Assembly: GCA_023213395.1 (NCBI GenBank)
Contig: CM041465.1
Coordinates: forward strand, 56,365,741-56,429,740
Source of the DNA: Cycas panzhihuaensis
Taxonomy: Eukaryota; Cycadophyta
Length of the DNA: 64,000 bases
Reading direction: 5' to 3'
Shown: piece after piece, positions 36,712 to 48,026 of the stretch
Layout of the letters: the number at the start of each line of letters is the position of its first letter
How positions within the stretch are numbered: position 1 is the first letter of the stretch
Notes under the pieces: model-generated
Told to the model about the DNA's origin: nothing
Database searches by the model: none
Seen by the model: only the letters and a program-made list of their open reading frames with translations
Position numbers and translations under genes: made by a program

Positions 36712-37044
36712 ATGGAAAAAACTCAAGGAGAAAGAATTAATGAGTTAGCTATTGAATTTACCAACTTCAAGCAAGATGTCAATAACTTCAAGCAATATGT
36801 CACTAGTAAGTTTGAGAGCATACCTACTAAATTAGATCTCAAGGGCATAAAAAAGGAAATCATGGCTCAAATTCAGTAGTCATTATAATCCCCACTCCAC
36901 AACATAGGCACTTCTCATACAATAGGCAACTGACCTACCTCTTTTCAAGGAAGTAATGTAACTATAGGAGGTTCTCCACCAAGGTAGCATTTCTTTCATA
37001 AAATCAGTATTCTTACCTTTGATCTAGATGTGAATAGGAAATAT
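36712..37044 (+). pseudogene. Gypsy chromovirus gag, N-terminal part
   Basis: Opens with MEKTQGERINELAIEFTNF and a heptad-like segment (FKQDVNNFKQYVTSKFESI), the coiled-coil N-terminus common in chromovirus Gag. After stops it reaches LTFDLDVNRKY, where the LINE target duplication lies. The frame continues behind the LINE at 39892. Confidence 0.75.
37026..37044. other. 19-bp target duplication of the LINE (left copy)
   Basis: agatgtgaataggaaatat occurs here and at 39873-39891 directly after the A-tail. A duplication of this length is typical of target-primed reverse transcription. Confidence 0.95.
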
Positions 37045-37069
37045 CCCCAAGAAAGATGGGGCAAAAAGG

Positions 37070-38707
37070 ATGGAGGAGTTCTGCCCTATAAGTCTTTGTA
37101 ACGTCAAGTATAAAATTTCAACTAAGGTTCTGGTGAATAGGATGAAGAAAATTATGCCTAACATCATTTCCCAGAACCAAGATGGTTTTCTTCGGGGTAG
37201 ACAGCTATACAATGGTTATATTGTTGTACATGAAACAATCCATTCAGCTGCAGAAAGGAAAGAGCCAATGATGCTTATCAAGATCGACCTTTCGAAGGCC
37301 TTTGATAGGGTCTCCTGGGATTGTTTATTAGAATGCCTTGGGGCATTTGGCTTTGGGGAGACTTGGCGGTCTTGGATAAAACTATGCATAGGTAACCCGT
37401 AATTCTCTGTCATTATAAATGGCTCTTCCTCCAAGTTTTTTCTGGGATTTAGGGGGCTGAGGTAGGGAGACCCTCTCTCCCCCTTCTTGTATATTGCGAT
37501 GGCTAAGCTTCTGGGTAGAACCCTAGAGGCAGTCTGAAGATAGGGGGCCATAAAAGGTATAAAGCCGATATCTAGTGTGGATAATGTGATTCATCATCAA
37601 TTCGTGGATGATAATATTTTTTTAGGGAAGGCTACTCTAAGTGAGGCCTCCAAATTTAAAGAGATATTGGGCCGCTTTGAGGAGGCCACGAGTTAAAAAA
37701 TAAATTTGAACAAGAGTAATGTCTTCTTCATTAATACCCCAAGTCATGTCTAAGGCAGGATCAGTAGACTTTTAGAGATGAGCATTAAAAAGCTCCCCAC
37801 AATTTATCTTGGGCTGCCACTCTTTGTTGGGAGAATGTCCAAGGATATATGGAACCCCCTTTTAGACGGGATGCAAAGGAAGTTGGTGGGCTGGAAAGGC
37901 GCTGTTTTGAGCTTAGCCGGAAAGCTCCAGCTTGTAGCTTCGACGCTGCAGAGCATACCTGTATTTTGGATGTCTATATTCAGGGTTCCAGCGGGTATAT
38001 CAAACATTATAGAATCTATCCAGAAGAGATTCCTCTGGTCGGGGGCGGAGAGCAAAGACAGAATTCATTTGGTAAGCTGGAATAAAGTGTGCACCCCGAA
38101 ATGGGCCGGTGGCCTTAACCTGAGAAGGACTTCTCCTTTCAATGTCGCTTTAGGGGCTAAATTGGGATGGCGGTTATTTAAAGGGGGACAGAGACTATGG
38201 GAGAAGAACCTGGATAGAAAATACATTCAAGGGGGTTCTTTCCTTGGGAATGAGGCTTCGCAGGTTGGTTCAACAGTCTGGAGAAGCATATTAAAAGCAT
38301 GGAAGACTATAAGGAATGGTTTGAAATGGAGACTTGGTGATGGTAATTCCATCAGATTCTGGGAGGACGTATGGTGCTGCGACGTAACGCTTAAGGATTG
38401 CCTGGATCTGGATCCTATTATGGGTCCCTGTGTCAGGCAATATGGTACCCATGTTAAGGATTATTGGATCGAGAACGGCAAAAACAGGAGATGGAAGTCC
38501 TACGAGGAAATTCAAACAGTAAGATTTCAAGAAAGCATAAACAAGTTAAAAATGATTCTCCGTAAGAATTATATTCCTAGAATGCCCTTGCCGGATTCGG
38601 TGGTGTGGCCTATGGGCCCGTCCGGGGACTACACGGCTAAACAAGGATATCATTTCCTTTGTTTAACTAGAGGGGATCATAAGAATCCTACCCTTGCTAG
38701 TGTTTAG
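37070..38707 (+). pseudogene. LINE reverse transcriptase
   Basis: The start has MEEFCPISLCNVKYKIST, matching the L1 signature FRPISLCNVxYKIxSK. It is followed by QDGFLRGRQLYNGYIVVHET, IKIDLSKAFDRVSWDCL (first catalytic Asp region) and, after a stop at 37400, GDPLSPFLYIAMA. The catalytic box near 37600 reads QFVDDNIFL, where FADD is usual; both Asp are present. From 37778 a continuous 309-codon stretch runs from YLGLPLFVGRMSKDIWNPLL through RFLWSGAESKDRIHLVSWNK to GNSIRFWEDVW, the thumb and downstream conserved segment of plant LINEs. It would prime DNA synthesis at a nicked target. Stops near 37400, 37540, 37695 and 37752 inactivate it. Confidence 0.93.
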
Positions 38708-39252
38708 AGGCTCCCTATCATTCCTAAGATCGTCATATTTTGGTGGACCTGCCTCAGGAACAAAATCCTCACCATAGACAATCTCAAAAAGAGAGGCTTT
38801 TCGCTGGTGAATAGATGCCCCTTATGTTGCTTAGAGGAGGAATCTATGGATCATATATTTATTGGGTGTTCCTTTATAAGAGAGGTCTAGAGGATGTTAC
38901 TTGGGAAACTAGAGGTTTGTTGGACTTTCTCAGAGAAGACTATTGACTTATGGCTTGCCTGGCTTAGCCCATTTAGAAGTAGAACGCTGAGCAGCATTTG
39001 GATGTGCGCGCTCCCGATATTGGCTTGGAATTTATGGAAGGAGAGAAATCGGAGAATTTTTCAGGGAACCCAGATGGACCAGATTGCCATCTTTGGCAGA
39101 ATAAGTTTGGACATTAAGGAAAACGTTGAGAACGTGAAAGAAAAACGTATTTCCTTGCCAGAGAGTAGGATTCTAAGTAAATGGGGTATACAGCCTGATT
39201 TTGAGGTGGTCAGGCTCAAATGCAGTAGTTGGCAGCCCCTCGAGGAGCCCTA
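38708..39252 (+). pseudogene. LINE zinc-binding RVT segment
   Basis: After a stop at 38706 the frame continues with IPKIVIFWWTCLRNKILT, then CPLCCLEEESMDHIFIGC, the CxxC...H...C motif of the plant zf-RVT domain. A 119-codon stretch from 38894 has LPILAWNLWKERNRRIF, the segment leading into the RNase H linker. Its function in plant LINEs is presumed RNA binding. Two stops interrupt it. Confidence 0.85.
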
Positions 39253-39717
39253 GATCAAAGTAAACTTTGATGGGGTGGCTAAAGGGAACCCCAGGGAAGC
39301 GGGTGGTGGGGGTATCTGCAGGGATTGTACCAGCTCCCCAATTTGGGCTTTTGCAGATTATTATGAATGTCAGACAAACCATTATGCAGAAATGAGGGCT
39401 ATGTTTAAAGCCCTGGACCTAGCTGCTGAAGGAAGTGCCCATCGTCTGATTTTAGAGGGGGATTCAGAGGTGGTGCTTAAGGTTCTGAGAGGGGAGGCCC
39501 TTCCAAACTGGAGATTCCAGACCCTTTTTAATGACGCCAAAGAGATCATTAAGGGACTGGAGGAAGTCCGTATAAGGCACACTTTGAGAGAAGGCAACAA
39601 GCCAGCTGATTTCTTGGCAAATTTGGGAGCAAGGCACTGGGAAGGTCAAGTGTGGAGAGGTGAGTTCCCTAGGGATCTTATGGTTATGGTAGAAAAGGAT
39701 ATGATCAGTAATAGCTA
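39253..39717 (+). pseudogene. LINE RNase H domain
   Basis: The domain starts IKVNFDGVAKGNPREAGGGG, with the first catalytic Asp in NFDG. It continues with HYAEMRAMFKALDLA (the Glu), LILEGDSEVVLKVL (second Asp) and REGNKPADFLANLGAR (third Asp), so all four active-site acidic residues are visible. It is open from 39275 to 39717 and is the best preserved domain of the LINE. A stop at 39251 separates it from the upstream frame. The plant L1 RNase H would remove the RNA template during insertion. The 3' UTR and A-tail follow to 39872. Confidence 0.93.
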
Positions 39718-39891
39718 GCCGCGGGGCTTGTCCCGGCATTTAGCTCTCTGGCCTAGACCGTGGGGATGTCACGGTCATATATATATTGGTTAGCTCAGCG
39801 TCTTCTGATGTAATAGGTTGTGGGATCCTATTCAAACCCACTATAAATTTATTTTATCTTACCAAAAAAAAAAGATGTGAATAGGAAATAT

Positions 39892-40770
39892 ACCTAAAGT
39901 TGGATTAACAAGTTAGAATCCTATTTCACACTCCACTTGATGTCTAAGGAGAATCAACTCTTATATGCTTCCATCCACCTAGATGGATAAGCTTATCATT
40001 AATTCAACTAGTAGAAATGAGAATATCCCTTCCACTTCACCAGCTATTTCTTTGAACAATACAAGGGTGCATGGAGTCAATCTTTCTTCACATGACTTAC
40101 TCAACTTAAACATACTACAATAGTAGAGTCTTATACTAATGAATTTCAAGCTTTATACAATTGCTTGCCACAAAGCCAAAACTTAGATAAACAAATAATA
40201 ATTGATATCTATATGGCTAGACTCCAAGATTGCATTTAGATGAGACTAAAAATAATGGCAATCTACTCTATCAAGGATGCATTCAAGTGGGATTGAGTAG
40301 TAGAGGCTAAATTTATGGAAAATAAACCCTTAATGATTCATCGTGATAATACTTAGTTCTCACACACTTAATAGTTAGACTTCTGATGACCATGACCCTA
40401 ATTTGATGATGGTGTCTGTCCTCAAGCAGACCTTCTCGATTGTGATAGGATGATACCACACACCCAACTACTGATTGTCAAAATGATGACTCATCTACCA
40501 AAAGAGTCTAAATTTTCTAAGCTAAAGCATAATACCATCTAGAGACTGGCCTCTATATGTAGTGTATAGACAAGTATCTTTTTAGGCATGGCCACATCTA
40601 TAAGATGCAAACATGGTTTTTTCCATTGACCCATCCCTATTCCCCAATAAACCCATTAACTTTGACTATGAACATGAGCCTAAAGATGACACCTATGATG
40701 ACTCTACCCCAGACCCTCACATCAAAGTATCCCTATCCGCTATAACCACCTCCTATTACCCTGAATCCCT
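39892..40770 (+). pseudogene. Gypsy chromovirus gag, C-terminal part
   Basis: Directly after the right target duplication the frame gives SWINKLESYFTLH, the WIxKxExYF motif of gypsy Gag, then ESYTNEFQALYNCLPQ and IDIYMARLQDCI. Stops are present. The match of the motif across the LINE shows that gag was intact when the LINE landed. A CCHC knuckle was not found with confidence. Confidence 0.78.
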
Positions 40771-42630
40771 ATGTGCTTGAGGTACTTTTTGTAAGACTCC
40801 AATGTCTATCTTAATCAATAGTGGTGTGTCACTCAATTTATTGATATCTCTATAGCCTAACAACTCAACCTATATATAGTGCCAAAAATTAGTTTCATCT
40901 GTTCTCTGTTAGGGTACCAATAGCTCTACTATATCGGTGTTATTAAAAACCTATAATTCCAAATTGGCTCTTATTTATTGGTGTCATATTTATATACCTT
41001 ATCAATAGGGGGGTCTGGTGTTATCTTGGGGATTCAGTGGTTATAAACCCTAGGAACTTACAGTACAAATAACTTACCTAACAACCCATTCATCGCTTTC
41101 AAAGTCCAAATATGTTGAAATCATAAAATTTATGGGATATAGTCTCCCCTTAACCAAGTGGTCTGTCCTAGATGTATGAAACACCATCTTCAATCCTACT
41201 TAGGATATATAGTCTTCCTCAATAATATTAAAATTGAACAAAAAAATCACTTATGTATCTAGGACATCATTACCCAATATGAACAGGTCTTTGCTCCTCT
41301 ACTTGCTACTATCCAACTGATTGTAGCTTCTATCATATAATTGACCTCCAATCCAATCATGACCCTATTAACCTAAGACCCTACCACAACTCATACTTTT
41401 AAAAGAACAAAATCATGAAACTCATAACCAAGCTCCCCAACATGGGCATAATCTAACCTAACAAAAGCCTTTATGTAGCTCCAATCATCTTAGTTAGGAA
41501 GAAAGATTGTTCCTTATGCCTTTGTGTTGATTATAGAGAGCTAAATAAAATTACCACAAAAATTAAGTTTCCTACCCCTTGCATAGATAACATGTTAGAC
41601 GAAATCCATGGCGTAGGTATCTTTTCTAAGCTAGACCTTTAGTATAGTTACTACTAAATCCTAATTGCCTTATAAGACTATCAAAAGATAGTATTTCAAA
41701 CATATCATAGCCACTTTGAGTTTTGTATAATTCCCTTCGGCCTTTATAATGCCTCAACAACTTTTCAAGTCCTTATGAACAAAACTTTTGGCCCCTACCT
41801 CTGAAAAATTATCATAGTCTTCCTTGACGACATTCTTATTTATAGTGTCTGCTTAGACCACCACATCCAACACCTAGAAATTGTCCTTCAAATACTACAA
41901 AACCACCAACTCCATGTGAGTTTGGGCAATCTAAACTCAAATACTTGGGGCATATAATCTCATTAGAAGGGGTATGTGTGAACCTAGATAAAATATCTAT
42001 CATCACGACTTGGCCAACACCTACCACTCTTACCTAACGATGAGTATTCCTTAGGCTCATAAGATTCAACTAGCGATTTGTATATAACTATGCCACCCTC
42101 ACAACCCTCTTAACCAATCTCCTTTATAAAGATGCTTTTCAATGGTCTCTAGAAGTTGACGCTAATTTTTCTTACCTTAAAGTCATAATGACCTCCACCT
42201 TAGTTCTCATCACTCATGCCTTTAACCAGCCTTTCCAACTTAAATATGATGCCTCAAGGTTTAGACTAGGTGTAATCCTGATGCAAGACTCTCATCCCAT
42301 TGCATTCGAGAGTAAAAAATTAAAAGAGCATGAGCTCTATCTCTCTACATACCAGAAGGAGATGAAAGTTATTTTCCATGCTATTGATAAGTGGCATCAA
42401 TACCTCTTAGGCTTCAAATTCACTATTCTCATGGATCATCATAGCCTCTACAATTTGTTAGATTAGTTAGTCTTATCGAAAGAACAAGCTAAGTAGATTC
42501 ACCATATATAAGTCTTTGACTTTATAATATCATATAGAAAAGGCAAAGACAATACAACCACAAACGCCCTTTCACATCTCTACCTTGATAATAGTACCCC
42601 AACCTGAGCCTCCATGCCATAAGCAAACCC
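40771..42630 (+). pseudogene. Gypsy chromovirus protease, RT and RNase H
   Basis: Protease: near 40800 PMSILINSGVSLNLL matches the family pattern (I/V)LIDSGSTHNF, with Asp changed to Asn. [22 protein letters not shown] (about 41475), FSKLDL, FEFCIIPFGLYNASTTFQVL and the catalytic VFLDDILIYS (about 41820), with both Asp present. RNase H: an open stretch at 42188-42466 has FQLKYDASRFRLGVILMQ, IAFESKKLKEHELYLSTYQK, and FTILMDHHSLYNLLD. Then RKGKDNTTTNALSH marks the end of the domain (GKxNxVADALSR in relatives). Stops at many Trp, Gln and Arg positions show long decay. Confidence 0.88.
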
Positions 42631-44060
42631 TAACCCCTATAGCTTGATAAACTATGTATTGAAAACTAGGCCTAACTTGACTACCCTAACTGGAGTAAAA
42701 GAGTTTTCACCCACAAAGGTTGGCCAACTTTTAATAACCATATTCTCTATCAAAACCACATCTTTGTCCACCCATCCTCCTCATTTATACTTAGAATGCT
42801 AATGGAATACCACTCTTCTCACCTCAATAGTCACTCAAGGTTTGATAAAACTTATCGTTAAATCCATGTAGATTTCTTTTGGCCCTATATGGAGACTATA
42901 ATATTCACTTTCGTATTAGAATGTGACATGTATTAGCAAAATAAAGTTGATACCAAAGCCCTTCCTAGACTTCTCCAACCACTAAATTTTCCTCAAGGTA
43001 AGTGGCAAGATATTACCATGGACTTTATCATGGGTTTACCTCTATTTGTTGGGTTTGATTCCATTTAGATAATCATTGATCGATTAACTAAGTACTTATA
43101 CTTTCTCCCTACTCAAACCTCGTATATGTCCTCTCATCTTATCAACCTATATGTCCAATTTATATTTTACCTTCACAACTTCCCTTCATCCATCGTTTAT
43201 GATCAAGACCTGAAGTTTACTACCTCTTTTTGGTAAGAACCCTTTAAGGTTGTAAGAACCTCATTTAACATGAGTTCTACCTACCACTTACAAATAGATG
43301 GCTAATCTAAGGTCCTGAATAAAACTCTAGAAACTTATCTATGTTGCTTTACCTCTAAACACCAAGCTAAGTGGACCTCTTGGCTCTCCCTAGTAAAGTA
43401 CTGATATAACTCCTCTTACCATTCTATCATTAGTATGTTCCCTTTTTTAGCTCTCTATGGTTACCACCCCTCTTCTCACCATACCCTATCCACAAACTTT
43501 TGAATGGATTTTGTACAACAAAATCTTCAAGAGATAGACTTAATCCTCCATACCCTTTAACAAAATCTAGTTGTTGCTCAAAATCGAATGAAATAACTTA
43601 ATGACTTCCACTGATCTGATCGATCCTTAATATTAGAGACCTAGTTTTCCTCTGCCTCCAACCTTATAAGTAACGGTCTCTTAAATCACATAAAAGGCAT
43701 GACCTAAGCCCCCATTACTATGGCTCTTATAAAGTCCTCCATAAAATTGGTGAAGTTGCTTATGCCCTTAAACTCCCCTTGAACACTAATACCCATAATG
43801 TTTTCCATATTTCTTATCTAAAAAATACCTTAGAACTAAAGTTATATCCCACACCACCTTACCCTTTTTCTCTAAGGAACAAACTCTTATAATTCTACCA
43901 GATAAAATCCTTACCAGCCACTAGCACCACCTATAGAACCACACCATTTCTGAATACTTAATATAGTGGGCCAGTTGTGATGTAGATAAAGCAACTTAGG
44001 AATTTAATTAGTACATCCAATAATACCCTCATCTCTAATACTGTGAGGACTTAACATCTT
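42631..44060 (+). pseudogene. Gypsy chromovirus integrase and chromodomain-like tail
   Basis: The core has WQDITMDFIMGLPLFVGFDS (first Asp; about 43005), IVYDQDLKFTTSFW (second Asp region; about 43196) and SSTYHLQIDG (the family has SAYHPQTDGQ), then LETYLCCFT. The C-terminal part has VYKVLHKIGEVAYALKLPLN and VFHISYLKN, the GPY/F-type module. Behind it, about 43890-44000 reads PDKILTSH, HTISEYLI and WASCDVDKAT with stops between. This fits the chromodomain pattern (xxILxxR...VxxxLVxW...xATWE) used to target chromatin. The fit is by motif order only. Confidence 0.8.
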
Positions 44061-44073
44061 AGAGGGGGGGACC
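44061..44073 (+). promoter_or_regulatory. Polypurine tract of gypsy chromovirus
   Basis: agagggggggacc lies directly before the 3' LTR start at 44074. Confidence 0.85.
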
Positions 44074-45056
44074 TATAACATAACCCTACTTTTCCTAAGC
44101 ACTAACAAGTGGGAGTTACTAAAAGGTTAAGGATTAATGTTAACTATTAAGATTTTTACATGGATCATTAAGCTGTTTAATAAGATGTAAAGTTGCTAGG
44201 GCCACCGATAATATTATAAGGAAGAAGACCCTTGTATGCTTATTTAAAGGGTCAAGCTCTACTTATAATAGTTATTGAGTATTGTTATCTTGAAGAGAAA
44301 GTACTATGATACTCCCTTTGGTGATCTATTTATTTGTGATCTATTTGTGAGCTTGTATTATTGTGGCTTTACTTTGTTGAGAATAGAAGGTCCAACCCTC
44401 TAACAGCCATCAAGATCTATTACTTTCTTACAACTAGTTACAGAAATGAAACATACAAATTACATGCAAGTTTTTAAAACCAGAGATTATACAGTAACAA
44501 GACAATGAAAGCCAAACATCACATGTGCACCTGATATAACATGGTAAAACCCTAGCAGACTGCTAGGGAAACATCCACACAGGAAAGGTATCGATCTTTA
44601 TTGCTACAAAATGGAGAAATAGTACATCACAGATACAGAGTGCTCTCTGGAATAACAATCAGCCATCGCCCTCTTCACAGTACATTGCATAACATTACAA
44701 CATAATAAGAAAAGCCCTAAAATGAGCTACATGAGAGGACATCCAAGACCTAAATCTCAACCATAGAATCTAGGGTTATTTTCTTGAACGATCCTAATTC
44801 TCTTTACACTTTAATAAGATTTATATGGTTAATTTTTTGGGTCAGGGGCTATCGCCCCCGAACCCCCTCCTAGTGGGGGGCATTCCACTCTCCATGCACC
44901 CCCTGGCCAAGGGGACTCCACTTGGAACCCCAGAAAGATTAGGGGGCAACAATGAAAATATACCATAATTTTAGGCCTATAATTATTGTCATAATACCCA
45001 ACATAATTTTACTGGTCTACATTTATAAGGTCAAATTTTTAAGAGGAAACACTCCA
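44074..45056 (+). repeat. 3' LTR of gypsy chromovirus, split by a solo LTR
   Basis: 44074-44374 and 45009-45056 align with 35062-35411; the intervening DNA is absent from the 5' LTR. Ends ggaaacactcca, followed by the target duplication tactc. Confidence 0.88.
44375..45003. mobile_element. Solo LTR, 629 bp
   Basis: Starts tgttgag and ends cccaaca, the usual inverted LTR termini. The flanks are tactt (44370-44374) and taatt (45004-45008), a 5-bp duplication with one change. No internal retroelement sequence is present, so it is the footprint left by recombination between two LTRs. It holds a GC-rich patch (44840-44935) with 'gggctatcgcccccgaaccc'. Family and orientation cannot be assigned. 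Confidence 0.85.
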
Positions 45057-45292
45057 TACTCCTCCTTCTGCTACTTAATATACTCCTACAGTATAATTAC
45101 CTCTATCAATATCATATGTACCTTGTATTTCATCTATAACTCCTACCTCCACTTTGATATCCACTTCAATAAATCCTTTAAAAAATATTCAAGAAGAGGT
45201 CACTTCAAAGTAACTCCCTAAATAACACTTACAGATGATCTTTTATGCTCCATCATCCCCAAAGCAAACTAAGAGGTAATCTAAATACAAAC
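45057..45292 (+). pseudogene. Copia-2 Pol linker fragment after the gypsy insertion
   Basis: Continuation of the copia-2 coding region from 35061. It has a poor open frame rich in Ser, Tyr and Pro (for example PSSPKQTKR near 45255), like the linker between integrase and RT in copia Pol. It is cut by the Tat/Ogre element at 45293, whose left flank caaac (45288-45292) should be its target duplication; the partner lies outside the window. Confidence 0.5.
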
Positions 45293-46830
45293 TGTTTCTT
45301 AGCTTCTGGGAATGGATACAGAATCATTGACTTAGGTAAGTGCAGGTATGCTTCTCACCATATCATTGCTTTCTTTTGAGATGAGTGCATGCTTGCATGT
45401 TTACATGTTATGATCTCGTAGATGGTCTTGTCGTCATCTACACTTATTCAGCCTATGATGATTATAGCGGGGGCACACTCCCAGTGAATGTAGCACCACA
45501 GTGGCCATTCCACTTCTTGCATTCTGCCCTACTCACCTCTAGATCCATTTGGCTCATGTCACCCCTGCCCATGTGATGACCCGTCATTATTTAGTTGACT
45601 TGTCACATCTCTTGAGTCCTATTTTTGCTCTTTTCATTTGTTGGTTTATCTGCCCTTGGGTAGGTGTCTCAGCCCTCCACCAGTCTTCTTAGTTATTGGC
45701 CCATAGCTCAGGCTGGCTGTCTAGGCCAAATTTAGTCTCTAGTCTCGTACCGCAGCGAAATTCGTGGTATCGCCATAAATTTCATGGTACTACAAAATTT
45801 ACAGCGGGGCGACTATCTCAGATTATTTTTAAAAATCCATTGTGGCAATTTTACATTTATTGCAAAATTACCACATGTTTCGTGACTTGACTCACTGCCA
45901 ACTGCACCCTAATCGCTCGTTTAGGGTTTAGGCTGGGTATTTAAGTCCTTTCTAAGTCATTTTTGGGATTTTTTGGCTCACTTTTTGGATGCTTCTCAAG
46001 GGAAAATGCCCTATGCTCTGTTATTCCCTGTTGCTCCACTGCTGCTATAGGTCGTGCACCTCTCCTCCAGTGCCCAACTCTCCTTTGGTGTGACTAGGAC
46101 ATCTTCCTAGCCCTTCACACGCCTTGGAGAGGACCTCTTTGGAGAGATCTCAGTGTTTCCTTGCTCAGGCAACCATCAAACACCCTCAAAGTGTAGGTGT
46201 TTCCTTCAACTTCATTAGTAGGGGTTCCAAACCTGCTATTCCACAACTCTTTGGCAGATTTCTCAGCCTTCTTTCAGCAGCCCTTGACTGAGGCAAAAGT
46301 CTCCTCTCTTCTCCGTAGTACCCTTTCTCCAGAAAGGGGGATACCCACATTTACTTGTAGGTATGTGGAGGATGCAAAGGATCCGTTCCCTTTCCTCCTT
46401 TGCGGGTAAGTGTTTCCATTTGTGTTTTACTTTAGTATTTCATTTGTTGCTAGCATTTCATTCCTTTCCTTTTCTTTCTTGGTACTTTAGTACTATTTTC
46501 GGGGAAGGTAAGGAAACCCCACGTTCTGGTCTACTGTAACCCTTCACGTCTGTCGTGCCTTGTGGAGTAACTTTGGGTACCTCGTGGGAACGCCGTCGCT
46601 TTGGCACACCTCCATTCTGGGTACATACTCTTACTCTACCTCATCTCCTTTTTTCTTTTGATTTTTTTTTATGCAATAGTAATTAGCTCATTGTAAAGAG
46701 AAAAGGAAATCTACCCCCGTCTTGGTTTATACTTTGTTTACTTCATTTCTCGCATTATATTTATTATAGGAGAAGGTCTTAGGAAGTCTTTCCCTTTCAC
46801 CTTTTCCTCTTTTCCTTTGCAAACTTCCCC
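45293..46830 (+). repeat. 5' LTR of Tat/Ogre element, left part
   Basis: Begins tgtttcttagcttctgggaatgg and aligns with 63768-64000. Interrupted at 46830 by the nested gypsy element and resumed at 53547. Total LTR length is about 2.0 kb. Confidence 0.88.
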
Positions 46831-47881
46831 TGATCCCAAAAGAGCTTAGTTGGTGAAGAAATCAATTATCAACCTTTCCTCCTTGAGATCCTGGGAGTTA
46901 GTGTAGAAAGCTCAATAACATCAAAACAACAATGAGCCCATGAAAGGAAAATTCTACACCAAATCAATTATTCTTGACATTGATCCAAAAGTATGATGAG
47001 TAATACTTTTATTAAACCATGAAAATCTCCATTTAATGGTGGAGAAATCAACTAGCAAAAGAATGGTAAAATTACAAGGAGTAAATGTTACAATTATACC
47101 ATAAGGGGGATTCCAACCCTCCAAATGCTTCTCTAAGGATGCTTCCCAAGTCAAGTCTCCAAGAACCACCTCTCCAACCTGTAGAAGGGCTCAATTTATA
47201 GAAAGAAACCTGAATTGCATGTTTAACAAGTGGCAATCATGCAAGTATAACCACTAACCACCAGAATGCATGTTGTCCAAGTGGCCTTCATACAATTCTT
47301 AAAAAGTTACAGTTTGTAACAGATCTTAACGTACTCCAATTTGGCTCAAATTTGGTACACATATAGGAATGTATGTCCCCTCATCTGCCTCAAATTTTCA
47401 GCTCATTTGGATGTCATTTGACTACATTTTTATTCATTTAGTAATAATATATATTTGCTGTTTTTCTGCTGTCCAAGTGGCCTTCATACAATTCATGAAA
47501 GTTGCAGCTTGTAAATGACCTTAACGGACTCCAATTTAGCTCCAATTTTGTACACATATAGGAACGTATGTCTCGTCCGCTTCCTCAAAATTTTAGCTCA
47601 TTTTGATGTCATTTGGCCATGTTTCTATTCATATAATCAAAATATATATTTTCTATTTTTTCGCTAAGCTGTGGGATTAATTTTTATGCAAAGACAAGGC
47701 TTGAACTCTAATCAAATGATATTTTCTGAACCCCACCTTTTGTACACATTTAGTGAGATGTGTCTTATCCCTTTAAACAAAATTTCATAGAGTTTTGATA
47801 CCATTTGGCCATATCTCTTTTAGTTATGCCAATGCCTAGCATTTTTCGCATCCAGAACATATGGTAGATCCTCACGGATCA
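46831..47881 (-). repeat. 3' LTR of nested gypsy
   Basis: 1051 bp. It contains an internal tandem duplication with a period of 196 bases (47275-47470 and 47471-47667) plus a third, weaker unit to about 47830. The same structure is present in the other LTR. Confidence 0.95.
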
Positions 47882-47882
47882 T

Positions 47883-47899
47883 GGCTCCCCTTCCTTGGA
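47883..47899 (-). promoter_or_regulatory. Polypurine tract of nested gypsy
   Basis: The minus strand reads ccaaggaaggggagcc just before the 3' LTR. Confidence 0.75.
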
Positions 47900-48026
47900 A
47901 AATAGCCAACTCCTGTTTGGCTTACAATTGGAGATGGGGGAAGTGTTGTTCTCCTTGTTGCCTACTAAACCACTTGGCCTTACTAGGCAATTGCCACGCT
48001 ACTCCAATCTGAAAGATTCATGTGTC

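Larger units (their letters stand above)
37045..39872 (+). mobile_element. 5'-truncated L1-type LINE with RNase H
   Basis: A 2.8-kb non-LTR element inserted in the gypsy gag. The left end lies inside the RT coding region, so the endonuclease and the first ORF are missing, as in most L1 copies. The right end is ...ttatcttaccaaaaaaaaaa, a short A-tail, followed by a perfect 19-bp target duplication. The coding order RT, zinc-finger-like RVT segment, RNase H is that of plant L1 elements. The sequence is much GC-richer and less decayed than the gypsy around it, which agrees with a later arrival. Confidence 0.95.
35062..45056 (+). mobile_element. Gypsy chromovirus-like retrotransposon (Tekay/Del-like)
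   Basis: LTRs at 35062-35411 and 44074-45056 (the latter holding a solo LTR), a perfect 5-bp duplication tactc, primer-binding site 35413-35425 and polypurine tract 44061-44073. Domain order is gag, protease, RT, RNase H, integrase and a chromodomain-like tail, the plant chromovirus layout. Without the nested LINE and solo LTR the element is about 6.5 kb. Both LTRs begin with tataa rather than tg, consistent with a decayed terminal dinucleotide. It interrupts the copia-2 element in its integrase/linker region. All coding parts contain stops. Confidence 0.9.

Noticed and set aside
44840-44935. GC-rich hairpin-like patch as a terminator
   Set aside because: It is part of the solo LTR; similar G/C-rich text is common in plant LTRs.
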